A DNA stretch of 50,023 bases from Oscillospiraceae bacterium. GTDB lineage: Bacteria > Bacillota > Clostridia > Oscillospirales > Oscillospiraceae. Made by a program: the position numbers and the translations under genes. The stretch's first letter is position 1. Every line of letters begins with the position of its first letter. Positions 7,991 to 15,922 of the stretch are shown here, in pieces. Below the pieces are notes generated by a model, which had not been told where the DNA came from, did no database searches, and was given only the letters and a program-made list of their open reading frames with translations. The stretch is taken from assembly GCA_024697625.1 (NCBI GenBank), contig JAILFJ010000122.1, positions 1 through 50,023 of the forward strand. The letters run 5' to 3'.

Positions 7991-9616
7991 TCAATTACAG
8001 AGGACTGTGATGACGACCGGCGAGAGACCTGCTTTTTTGATGATCTCAGGATCAGCCTCCATCACCGGCTGCCCCGCAGTGACGGACTCGCCCTCCGTGA
8101 CCAGGGGACGGAGGCCGCTGCCTTTCAGCGTAAAGGTGTCGATGCCGATCAGCAGCAGAATCTCCGTGCCGTCAGCGGTCCGGAAAGTCAGCGCGTGGTG
8201 TGTATCGGCGATCTCGGAGACAGCCCCGTCGCAGGGGGCGAGGATATGACCGTTCTCCGGCATGATGCCGATGCAGCTGCCGATGACACCGGAGGAAAAC
8301 ACGATATCCGGAATCTGCTTCATGGGCACCGTCTCACCGCCTACGGGGGCAACGAGCGGCAGATTGGCCATCGCGCCGCCTGCGGCTGCCGACAGATTCT
8401 CTCCGGCCCGGATGCTCCGGGATTTTTTCCGGCTGAGACGCGCGAAAGTGGAAGAGCGCTGAGCGGCGGCCTGTCCGGCGGGCAGCTCTGTCTCAAAGCT
8501 CAGGTCCTCTTCACGGTACAGGAGATCTGTGATCAGAAAGCCCCCAATATAGCTGATGACAAGAGCAATCAGGTAAAAGAGAACACTCCGTACAGGTCCG
8601 CCCCGGCCTGCGGTCATCACAAAGGCGCCCAGGAGACCTGAGGGGCCCCAGGTGGTGGAGGCCACCTGCGTCAGCATGATGAAGGCGCCTCCGAAACCCG
8701 CACCGAGCCCAGCCGTGAGAAAAGGCTTTCCGAGAGGCAGGGTGACTCCGTAGATCAGCGGTTCCCCGACGCCCAGAAGGCCTGCGGGCAGGGCGCCGTC
8801 AATCACCGAACAGAGATCGCTGTTTCCTGCTTTCTTCGCTTTTCTCCAGAGCGCGAGCGCCGCACCTACCTGTCCCGCGCCGGCCATGGCGAGGGCAGGA
8901 TAGAGGGTGACAAACCCGAGCTCCTGCAGCTGCACGCTGTAGAGTGCTACCAGCCCGTGGTGCATACCTGCCGCAACCAGCGGGAGAAAGGCAGCGGCGG
9001 CAAGATAACCGGAGACAGCCCGGATCAGAATGTTATCAGACAGGCATGCTCTGCTGAAGAGCCAAACGATGCCTCCGGAGGCATAGCCGAACAGCGGCAT
9101 GACAAACAGAATATAGGGAAACACACAGAGAAACATGGTGAGCAGCGGAGTAAAGACCACATCGACGGATCTGGGGATGAAAGAGCGGATCGCTTTTTCG
9201 GTATGGGCGATCAGAAGTGCACCCACAATGACAGCCAGAACACCGCCCTTTCCGCTGCAGAGGATCGAATCCAGCGGAACCTCGCTGTTATAAAGTCCCA
9301 GGATGGCAGAAATACTGTTGATGCCGTCCAGAGAAGTGATCATGCCCAGCATGCCGCCCAGAATGGGTGTACCTCCGAAACGCTCTGCCGCACGATAACC
9401 TGCCCATGCGGTGAGAAAGGTCATCATGGAGCTGTTGATCAGGGACAGAATCTGGTAGATGAGGAACCAGCCTCTGCTGTCTGTGTAGTTCGGCACTGCC
9501 TGGGCGATGAGCGATGCAAAGCCTCCGCAGAGTCCCGCACTGATGATGCCGGGGAGCAGAGGAATGAAGATGTCTCCTATGATCTTCAGGGCGTTTCTGA
9601 TCCTGTACTTTTTCAT
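7991..9616 (-). CDS. PTS-like permease: IIC plus degenerate IIA domain, no IIB
   Basis: 541 residues. Residues 1-370 are a glucose/glucoside-family IIC membrane domain with about ten hydrophobic segments and the substrate-site motif GVGEPLIYGVTLPLGKPF. A basic linker (about 375-430) leads to a IIA-glucose-like domain (about 430-541). There is no IIB domain at either end and no CxTRLR-type phospho-cysteine motif. In IIA-Glc the phosphorylated His lies in a V-H-F-G-I-D context; here that position is Leu489 (CTG at 8150-8152), while the auxiliary His, 15 residues earlier, remains (His474). Thus both canonical phosphotransfer residues specific to IIA and IIB are missing from this protein. It may be a facilitator, a sensor, or depend on partners elsewhere. 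It is the last gene of the long leftward run; sugar specificity is not readable. Confidence 0.85.
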   Translation of the reverse strand: MKKYRIRNALKIIGDIFIPLLPGIISAGLCGGFASLIAQAVPNYTDSRGWFLIYQILSLINSSMMTFLTAWAGYRAAERFGGTPILGGMLGMITSLDGINSISAILGLYNSEVPLDSILCSGKGGVLAVIVGALLIAHTEKAIRSFIPRSVDVVFTPLLTMFLCVFPYILFVMPLFGYASGGIVWLFSRACLSDNILIRAVSGYLAAAAFLPLVAAGMHHGLVALYSVQLQELGFVTLYPALAMAGAGQVGAALALWRKAKKAGNSDLCSVIDGALPAGLLGVGEPLIYGVTLPLGKPFLTAGLGAGFGGAFIMLTQVASTTWGPSGLLGAFVMTAGRGGPVRSVLFYLIALVISYIGGFLITDLLYREEDLSFETELPAGQAAAQRSSTFARLSRKKSRSIRAGENLSAAAGGAMANLPLVAPVGGETVPMKQIPDIVFSSGVIGSCIGIMPENGHILAPCDGAVSEIADTHHALTFRTADGTEILLLIGIDTFTLKGSGLRPLVTEGESVTAGQPVMEADPEIIKKAGLSPVVITVLCN

Positions 9617-9651
9617 AGTTCAGATCTCCAGTCTGCAGGATGAATGCTCGT

Positions 9652-10971
9652 TCACGCGAGGTCACCGGACTTGCCGTGATAACGGAAGCACAGCATGGTG
9701 ATATCGTCAAACTGCTCGGCTCCGTCCACAAAGCTGCCGATGGCGTTCATGACATTCGTCAGAGCCTGCTCCGGCCTGGCGTCCGGATCGCTGTTCAGTG
9801 CGTCCAGCATACGCTCGGCTCCGAACAGCTCGTTCCTGCTGTTTGTGGCTTCGGCGACACCGTCCGTGTACACAAAAAGACTGTCCCCCGGATTCAGCTC
9901 AAACTCATGCTGCCGGAAGCGGAGCCCTTCCATGGTGCCGACAGGCATGGCGTGCCTGTAGATCACCAGTTCATAGCTGCCGCCAGCTCGCCGCAGTGTC
10001 GGATGCTCGTGACCGGCGTTCGCCGCAACACCCTTCCCGGTCGAGAGGTCAATCACAGCGACCCATACCGTCACAAAGAAGCCTTCGTCATTGGATTCAC
10101 AGAGCTGGTTGTTCACGCTCTCAAGCGCTTCTCCGGGGCCTTTGCCGTTCTGCAGGCTGGATTTGATCAGAACGCGGGCCACCATCATCAGCAGAGCGGC
10201 GGGAACGCCTTTTCCGGATACATCCGCCATGACAAGACCGATATGATCATGGTCGATCATGAAGAAATCGTAAAAGTCGCCGCCGACTTCCTTGGCCGGA
10301 GTCATGCTGGCATACAGGCTGAATTCCTTCCGATCCGGGAAGGGCGGGAACAGGCTGGGCAGCTGGCTGGCCTGAATTTTGCGGGCCATGTCGAGCTCCG
10401 CACCGATTCGCTCTTTTTCGGCGGTGACTTTTTTGACCTCGTCAATGTACAGCATGGTGCGGGCAGACTGTTTGGCAAAGGATTCGGCCAGGACTTCAAT
10501 CTCATCTCCGGTCCTGTACGCATCCTCCATCGTGAACTGCCTGCTTCGGACACCCAGGGATGCGATCCGCCGGGTGATGGCATTCAGCGGACCGATAATC
10601 CGGTCTGTGATGGAGGACGCGGAGATGATCCCGGTCGACACAATAAGGACCACCAGCAGGATAAGGATGTTTCGGATATGGAACATCTCGTTATGGAAGG
10701 TGGCCACGGTGCTGCTTCGCAATTCCTCGTACTCGTCGCCCATGCCGCTGTCAACATATACCTGCTTCTGCGACTCATAGACATCACGGACCAGCTGTAC
10801 AGCCCTTCTGGACTGATAAACGAAGACCGCCGTATAGGCCGCGATAATCAGAATAATCGTGATCAGCAGCAGACGGAACACCTTGTACCGGATACCGCCT
10901 TTCATGGCTGTCCGGTTTTTCTTTCCGAACCTGATTCTGCGGGAATCCTTATCCATATCTGTCTTGATCAT
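9652..10971 (-). CDS. Membrane HAMP / SpoIIE-type PP2C serine phosphatase (RsbU-like)
   Basis: 439 residues. A basic N-terminus (1-26), a membrane helix (about 27-48), a short outside loop of 50 residues, a second helix (about 97-115), a HAMP linker and coiled coil (about 116-190), then a SpoIIE/RsbU phosphatase domain. Metal-binding aspartates are in place: GGDFYD, DVSGKG and YTDGVAEA. This class dephosphorylates anti-sigma-factor antagonists (STAS proteins) in response to a signal. No STAS protein, anti-sigma kinase or sigma factor is nearby. The ATG at 10971 has only a distant AGAGGGAG; an internal ATG at 10956 is possible. It lies 30 bp after galE and 35 bp before the PTS-like gene on the same strand. 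Confidence 0.88.
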   Translation of the reverse strand: MIKTDMDKDSRRIRFGKKNRTAMKGGIRYKVFRLLLITIILIIAAYTAVFVYQSRRAVQLVRDVYESQKQVYVDSGMGDEYEELRSSTVATFHNEMFHIRNILILLVVLIVSTGIISASSITDRIIGPLNAITRRIASLGVRSRQFTMEDAYRTGDEIEVLAESFAKQSARTMLYIDEVKKVTAEKERIGAELDMARKIQASQLPSLFPPFPDRKEFSLYASMTPAKEVGGDFYDFFMIDHDHIGLVMADVSGKGVPAALLMMVARVLIKSSLQNGKGPGEALESVNNQLCESNDEGFFVTVWVAVIDLSTGKGVAANAGHEHPTLRRAGGSYELVIYRHAMPVGTMEGLRFRQHEFELNPGDSLFVYTDGVAEATNSRNELFGAERMLDALNSDPDARPEQALTNVMNAIGSFVDGAEQFDDITMLCFRYHGKSGDLA

Positions 10972-11001
10972 AACTGCTCGGCACTGCTCCCTCTGTCTGA
11001 C

Positions 11002-12021
11002 TCAGCCTTCTCCGTAGCCCATGGGGTTCTTTGACTGCCAGTTCCAGGTGTCGCGGCACATGTCCTCCAGGGTGTATTCCGCCTTCCAGCCAAGGAGCTC
11101 GGCGCTCTTGTCCGGACTTGAATAGACGGTGGCGAGGTCGCCCGCACGGCGGGGCGCGATCTCGTAGGGAATGGCGATGCCGTTGACGCGCTCGAAGGTC
11201 TTTACCATGTCCAGTACGCTGTAGCCCTTGCCGGTGCCGAGATTGAAGACGTTCTCGCCGCGGTGCTTCCTCATATAGTCAATGGCGGCAACATGGCCGC
11301 GGGCAAGGTCGACAACGTGGATGTAGTCCCGCACACCGGTGCCGTCCGGGGTGTCATAGTCGTCGCCGAACACGTTCAGGTGATCCCGTCTGCCGACGGC
11401 CACCTGTGCGATGAAGGGCATCAGGTTGTTCGGGATCCCCCGCGGATCCTCGCCGATGCGGCCGCTCTTATGGGCACCGATGGGATTAAAGTAGCGGAGA
11501 AGCGAGACGGACCAGTCGTCGACGGCCTTCGCAGTGTCGCGCAGGATCTGCTCGGACATGTACTTGGTCCAGCCGTAGGGGTTGGTGCACATGCCGGTAC
11601 GCGAGGTCTCGCGCAGGGGCATGTCGTTGTCGCCGGAATAGACGGTGGCGGAGGAAGAGAAGACAATGTCCTTCACCCCGTGATCCCGCATGGCCTCGCA
11701 GAGGCGGACGGTGGAGAAGAGATTGTTGTCATAGTATTCCAGAGGCATTTCGACGGATTCTCCGACGGCTTTGAGACCGGCGAAGTGGATGGCGCAGCCG
11801 ATGTCGTGCTTCTCAAAGATACGGTCGAGAGCGGCGCGGTTGCGCACGTCCTCCTGATAGAAGGAGACCTTTTTGCCGCTGATCTCTTCAATGCGCTCCA
11901 CAGCCTTTGCAGAGGAGTTTACCAGGTTGTCGATGATGACGACGTCATAGTCCTTCGCGAGGAGCTCAACGCAGGTGTGGCTGCCGATATAGCCGGCGCC
12001 GCCGGTGACAAGTACGGTCAT
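11002..12021 (-). CDS. galE: UDP-glucose 4-epimerase
   Basis: 339 residues, standard for GalE. It has the NAD-binding motif GGAGYIGSH at residues 7-15, the SSATVYS strand containing the catalytic Ser/Thr, and the Y-x-x-x-K pair in YGWTK. The enzyme interconverts UDP-glucose and UDP-galactose in the cytoplasm. Together with the nucleotidyltransferase just upstream it would supply nucleotide sugars for cell-surface polymers. It lies 29 bp after that gene, inside the leftward run that starts at recJ. Confidence 0.95.
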   Translation of the reverse strand: MTVLVTGGAGYIGSHTCVELLAKDYDVVIIDNLVNSSAKAVERIEEISGKKVSFYQEDVRNRAALDRIFEKHDIGCAIHFAGLKAVGESVEMPLEYYDNNLFSTVRLCEAMRDHGVKDIVFSSSATVYSGDNDMPLRETSRTGMCTNPYGWTKYMSEQILRDTAKAVDDWSVSLLRYFNPIGAHKSGRIGEDPRGIPNNLMPFIAQVAVGRRDHLNVFGDDYDTPDGTGVRDYIHVVDLARGHVAAIDYMRKHRGENVFNLGTGKGYSVLDMVKTFERVNGIAIPYEIAPRRAGDLATVYSSPDKSAELLGWKAEYTLEDMCRDTWNWQSKNPMGYGEG

Positions 12022-12050
12022 AAGTGATCGGTTCCTTTCGTTATTATTAT

Positions 12051-12959
12051 TCAGTCAAGCAGGGTTTCGGGATAGAGCCCCTGCTCGCGCATGCGGGCGA
12101 TGGCATCTTTAAAGTTCTGCAGATCGTCCCGGTAGGTGATGCCGTACCAGGTCTCGTGGCAGGGGAGGACGCGGACGCGGCCCTTGCCCTCCTGGATGAG
12201 GGAGTTGACGACATAGGGGAGGAAGTATTCGCACTTCTCCGGGTTCTTCGGCAGGTTCTCGTTCAGCCAGGCGGGGAAGCGGGAGCGGAACTCCTCCATC
12301 ATCTCCGGTCCGAAGGCCCAGCAGTTCATGCTGACGGGGACGTCGCCCGGGAGCGGGACCCAGGTTTCGCCGTCTTCGGTGTATGCGGCGTCGTCACCGC
12401 GCTTCTCGATCTTCGTGCGCTCAACCACGTCGGTGAGGAAGCCGCCCTCCACGGTGCAGATGCCGCGGGCAACCGAACCGTTCTCGGTCACGGTCTTCCG
12501 GAGCTGATAGGCGACCATGGCGTGCTCGTTCGTGTCACGGGGGCCGGACATGAAGTCATAGAGCGCCTGAAAAGCGCCCGCGCCGAGAAAGTCGTCCGCG
12601 TTGATGACGGCGAAGGGACCGTCAACCGCGCTGGCAGCGCAGAGTGTGGCGTGGGCGGTACCCCAGGGCTTGACGCGGCCCTGCGGAACCGTAAAACCTT
12701 CCGGCAGCATGTCCAGCTCCTGAAACACCAGCCTGACGTCAAAATACTTCTGCATCCGGTCGGCAATGACGGTGCGGAAGTCCGCCTCGATGGCATGCTT
12801 GATGATGAAGACAACCTTGCGGAAGCCGGCGCGGTACGCGTCATAGAGCGAGAAATCGATAATCGCGTGACCGCGGTCATCCACCGGTGTGATCTGCTTG
12901 ATCCCACCGAAGCGGCTGCCCATCCCGGCGGCCAGAATCACAAGACTGGGTTCGTTCAT
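12051..12959 (-). CDS. Sugar-1-phosphate nucleotidyltransferase-like protein
   Basis: 302 residues with the nucleotidyltransferase signature LAAGMGSRFGG at residues 9-19 and a following K-Q, then an alternating alpha/beta fold with a D-D metal motif (INADDF). The family joins a sugar 1-phosphate to a nucleotide (for example UTP plus glucose 1-phosphate). It is not a close GalU or RmlA by eye, so substrate is left open; the neighbouring galE suggests UDP-hexose chemistry. The start codon directly abuts the stop of the preceding hydrolase gene (no intergenic base), and its ribosome site AAAGGAG lies in that gene's last codons, which indicates translational coupling. Confidence 0.8.
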   Translation of the reverse strand: MNEPSLVILAAGMGSRFGGIKQITPVDDRGHAIIDFSLYDAYRAGFRKVVFIIKHAIEADFRTVIADRMQKYFDVRLVFQELDMLPEGFTVPQGRVKPWGTAHATLCAASAVDGPFAVINADDFLGAGAFQALYDFMSGPRDTNEHAMVAYQLRKTVTENGSVARGICTVEGGFLTDVVERTKIEKRGDDAAYTEDGETWVPLPGDVPVSMNCWAFGPEMMEEFRSRFPAWLNENLPKNPEKCEYFLPYVVNSLIQEGKGRVRVLPCHETWYGITYRDDLQNFKDAIARMREQGLYPETLLD

Positions 12960-13574
12960 TCAAAAACTCCTTTTTGCCTCACGGCAGTAATAGTTAAAGT
13001 TCCGCTCACGCTCCAGCGTGCTGCTGTCCATGTGTCCGGGATAGACCTCATAGTCGCCGGGAAGATCGCAGAGGCGCTTCAGGCTCCTGAGCTCCTGGAC
13101 CATATCGCCGCCCGGAAGATCGGTCCGGCCGCAGCTGCCGCGAAACAGTGTGTCGCCGGTGAAGAGCGCGTCCTCACAGACGATGCTCACGCTGCCGGGC
13201 GTATGGCCGGGCGTGGCGAGAATCTCGAAACTCATGCCGGCAAAGCGCAGGACGTCACCGTCGTCATAGTAGCGGCCGTCTTTCGGGAGCAGGTAGCAGT
13301 AGTGTGTATCGCCCGTCGTATGCGCGTCATCCCGCGGGCAGAGATATACCGGCGCACCGGTCTCTTCCATGACCGCCTCTACGGCGCCGGTGTGGTCGTA
13401 GTGGCCGTGGGTGAGGAAAATGGCCTCACAGGTCAGACGGTTGTCTTCCAGGTAGTCCAGGATCGTGTTGCTCTCATCGCCGGGATCGATCACGACGCAG
13501 TGCAGCGTCTCCCCGTTGGTGACGATGTAGCAGTTGGTTTCCAGCTGCCCGACGGGCAGGGTTTTGATCAGCAT
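12960..13574 (-). CDS. Metallo-beta-lactamase fold hydrolase (glyoxalase II-like)
   Basis: 204 residues from the ATG at 13574, chosen over an upstream ATG because GAGGTG lies 8 nt before it and homologues begin MLIKTLPVG-like. The metal motif T-H-G-H-Y-D-H is present, as are the later histidines in TPGHTPGS and VYPGH and the bridging Asp in FTGDTLF. Short proteins of this family hydrolyse glutathione-type or other thioesters, but most clostridial members have no proven substrate. Placement between rel and a nucleotidyltransferase follows the common Clostridia order rel then MBL hydrolase. Confidence 0.85.
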   Translation of the reverse strand: MLIKTLPVGQLETNCYIVTNGETLHCVVIDPGDESNTILDYLEDNRLTCEAIFLTHGHYDHTGAVEAVMEETGAPVYLCPRDDAHTTGDTHYCYLLPKDGRYYDDGDVLRFAGMSFEILATPGHTPGSVSIVCEDALFTGDTLFRGSCGRTDLPGGDMVQELRSLKRLCDLPGDYEVYPGHMDSSTLERERNFNYYCREAKRSF

Positions 13575-13602
13575 ATCCAAAGCACCTCGGTTTCCAAATA
13601 GC

Positions 13603-15867
13603 TCAGTTGCCGTTGCGCATGACGCTGGAGACGCCGGCGACACCCGCAATCCGGTTCATAATGTATCGAAGCTCCGACAGATTCTTGACCTCCAGCGAGA
13701 TCACGGTGACGGCCTGGCCGTAACCGATGCTGCGGGAGGAGAGATTCCGCACCTGCGCGTTGACGGAGTTCAGCACGGTGGCGATGTCCATGACCAGACC
13801 GTTGCGGTCCTTGGACGAGATGGTGATGGTCGTGATATAGACGTCGGTGATCGTGTCGGCCCAGTCGACCTTGATCCAGCGACCTTCGTTCTCCGGCGAA
13901 GCGTCCCTGCGCCGGTAATTCTGGCAGTCCTTGCGGTGGATGGAGACCCCCTGCCCGCGGGTGATGAAGCCGATGATGTCGTCCCCGGGAACCGGTGTAC
14001 AGCAGCGCGAGAACTTGATCAGGCAGTTGTCCAGCCCCTCTACCAGAATCCCGTGGACAGCCTTCGTGTTCCGCTTTGCCTGCTGCTCGCGGCGCTCGGC
14101 GGCGTCGTTGACCTTCTCCAGGGCGTTCCGGTGATCGGGCTTGGAGTTCTTCACCTCGTCGCGGAGGCGGTTTGCCACCCGGACAACCGTGATGCCGCCG
14201 TAACCGATGGCAGCGCAGAGATCGTCCTCCTCGTTGAAGGAGAGGCGCTTCATCACGGGATGGAGAATCTCCGGGGCCAGGGCCTCATCGAGGGATACAC
14301 CCATATGACGCAGCTCATCCTCCAGCATGGCGCGGCCGCGGATGATATTCTCCTCCCGGCGTTCCTTCTTGTACCACTGCTTGATCTTTGTCCGCGCGGA
14401 GCCGCTCTTGACAAAGCTGAGCCAGTCACGGCTGGGGCCGGGAGCGGATTTGGAGGTTCGGATCTCGACAATATCACCGTTCTGCAGGACCGAATCATAG
14501 GGGACAATGCGCCCGTTGACCTTGGCGCCCACCATGCGGTTGCCGATATCCGAATGGATGCTGTAGGCAAAGTCCACGGGAGTCGCTCCGGCAGGAAGAT
14601 TGATGACGTCACCCTTCGGCGAGAAGACGAAGACCTCGTCAGCGAACATGTCGATTTTCAGGTCGTGGACAAAGTCCGTTGCATCAGACTCCTGCTGGGA
14701 CTCCAGCAGACGCCGCACCCAGGCAAACCGGTCCTCGTCACCGCTGCGCAGGGCGTTTCCGCCGTCGCCCATCTTGTATTTCCAATGGGCTGCGACGCCG
14801 TATTCCGCCGTGTAGTGCATCTCCCAGGTCCGGATCTGTACCTCAAAGGGGATGCCCTCCGAGCCGATCACCGTGGTATGGACACTCTGGTACATGTTCG
14901 GCTTCGGGGTGGAGATATAGTCCTTGAAGCGGCCGGGGACGGGCTTGAACATGTCGTGGATGATGCCGAGGACATTGTAACAGTCCGGGATCGAATCGAC
15001 AATGACGCGGAAGGCACAGAGGTCAAAGATCCCGCCCATATCCAGCTTCTGAGCATACATCTTGCGGTAGATGCTGTAGACATGCTTGATGCGGCAGAAG
15101 ACGGAGGCGTTGACGCCTTCCTTCTCGAGACGTGTGCAGATGCGCTCCTTCATGCTGTCCATGAAGGCCTCCAGCTCCGGCATGCGGCGTTCCAGCGTGT
15201 CCATGATCTCGCTGTAGCCCTGCGGGTCCAGATACTGGAGCGAGAGATCCTCCAGCTCCCACTTTGCACGCTGCATGCCCAGACGGTGGGCGATGGGGGC
15301 GTAGATCTCCATGGTCTCGAGGGATTTGCTGCGCTGCTTCTCAGGGGTCTGATAGGCCATGGTGCGCATGTTGTGGGTGCGGTCGGCGATCTTGATCAGG
15401 ATGACGCGGATATCCTTCGCCATGGCGAGCAGCATCTTGCGCAGGTTCTCCATCTGCTCGTCTTCCTTGCTGGTATACTGGACCCGGGTCAGCTTGGTAA
15501 CGCCTTCGACGATGTCTGCGACGGAGCTTCCGAACTGCCTCGAGATGTCTTCGTGGGTCAGGTTGGTGTCCTCAATCACGTCGTGCAGCAGGGCGGCGAC
15601 GATGCTGTCCTCGTCCAGACCCATGTCGGCGGCGATATCCGCCGCAGCGACGCAGTGGGTCACATAGGGACTGCCGTCCTTCCGGAACTGGCCGGAATGA
15701 GCCGTGCGGGCGACCTCATAGGCCGCATGAATCCGCCCAATATCAAATGGGTGCGGCTGCTGGCGGAGCTTCTCCTCCAGCGCGGCATACATGACGTCGG
15801 GATCCAACGGGGCATGGGGCTGTGTCTGAAGAGTGCCGGACAGAGCGGAATCGGTGTTTTCAGCCAT
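13603..15867 (-). CDS. rel: Bifunctional (p)ppGpp synthetase/hydrolase
   Basis: 754 residues, usual for long Rel proteins. Domains in order: HD hydrolase (about 50-200, with the metal-binding HDVIED and RTHNMRT); synthetase (about 230-350, with GRFKDYI and the QIRT/EYGVAAHWKYK end); TGS (about 395-455); helical region; and a C-terminal ACT domain (about 680-750). Both enzyme halves keep their key motifs, so it should make and break the alarmone in response to amino-acid starvation sensed at the ribosome. The ATG at 15867 has AAGAGG 10 nt upstream. It lies 55 bp after recJ, an arrangement common in Clostridia. Confidence 0.95.
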   Translation of the reverse strand: MAENTDSALSGTLQTQPHAPLDPDVMYAALEEKLRQQPHPFDIGRIHAAYEVARTAHSGQFRKDGSPYVTHCVAAADIAADMGLDEDSIVAALLHDVIEDTNLTHEDISRQFGSSVADIVEGVTKLTRVQYTSKEDEQMENLRKMLLAMAKDIRVILIKIADRTHNMRTMAYQTPEKQRSKSLETMEIYAPIAHRLGMQRAKWELEDLSLQYLDPQGYSEIMDTLERRMPELEAFMDSMKERICTRLEKEGVNASVFCRIKHVYSIYRKMYAQKLDMGGIFDLCAFRVIVDSIPDCYNVLGIIHDMFKPVPGRFKDYISTPKPNMYQSVHTTVIGSEGIPFEVQIRTWEMHYTAEYGVAAHWKYKMGDGGNALRSGDEDRFAWVRRLLESQQESDATDFVHDLKIDMFADEVFVFSPKGDVINLPAGATPVDFAYSIHSDIGNRMVGAKVNGRIVPYDSVLQNGDIVEIRTSKSAPGPSRDWLSFVKSGSARTKIKQWYKKERREENIIRGRAMLEDELRHMGVSLDEALAPEILHPVMKRLSFNEEDDLCAAIGYGGITVVRVANRLRDEVKNSKPDHRNALEKVNDAAERREQQAKRNTKAVHGILVEGLDNCLIKFSRCCTPVPGDDIIGFITRGQGVSIHRKDCQNYRRRDASPENEGRWIKVDWADTITDVYITTITISSKDRNGLVMDIATVLNSVNAQVRNLSSRSIGYGQAVTVISLEVKNLSELRYIMNRIAGVAGVSSVMRNGN

Positions 15868-15922
15868 ATCATGTACCTCTTAATGATCAGAGACTGCATA
15901 AGATCTGCATGGAGTCCGGAGG

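Noticed and set aside
2475-9616. A MurNAc recycling module made of the NagZ-like enzyme and a MurP-like PTS permease
   Set aside because: The two genes are 3.6 kb apart in separate transcripts, there is no murQ or amgK nearby, and the permease lacks the IIB domain typical of MurP.
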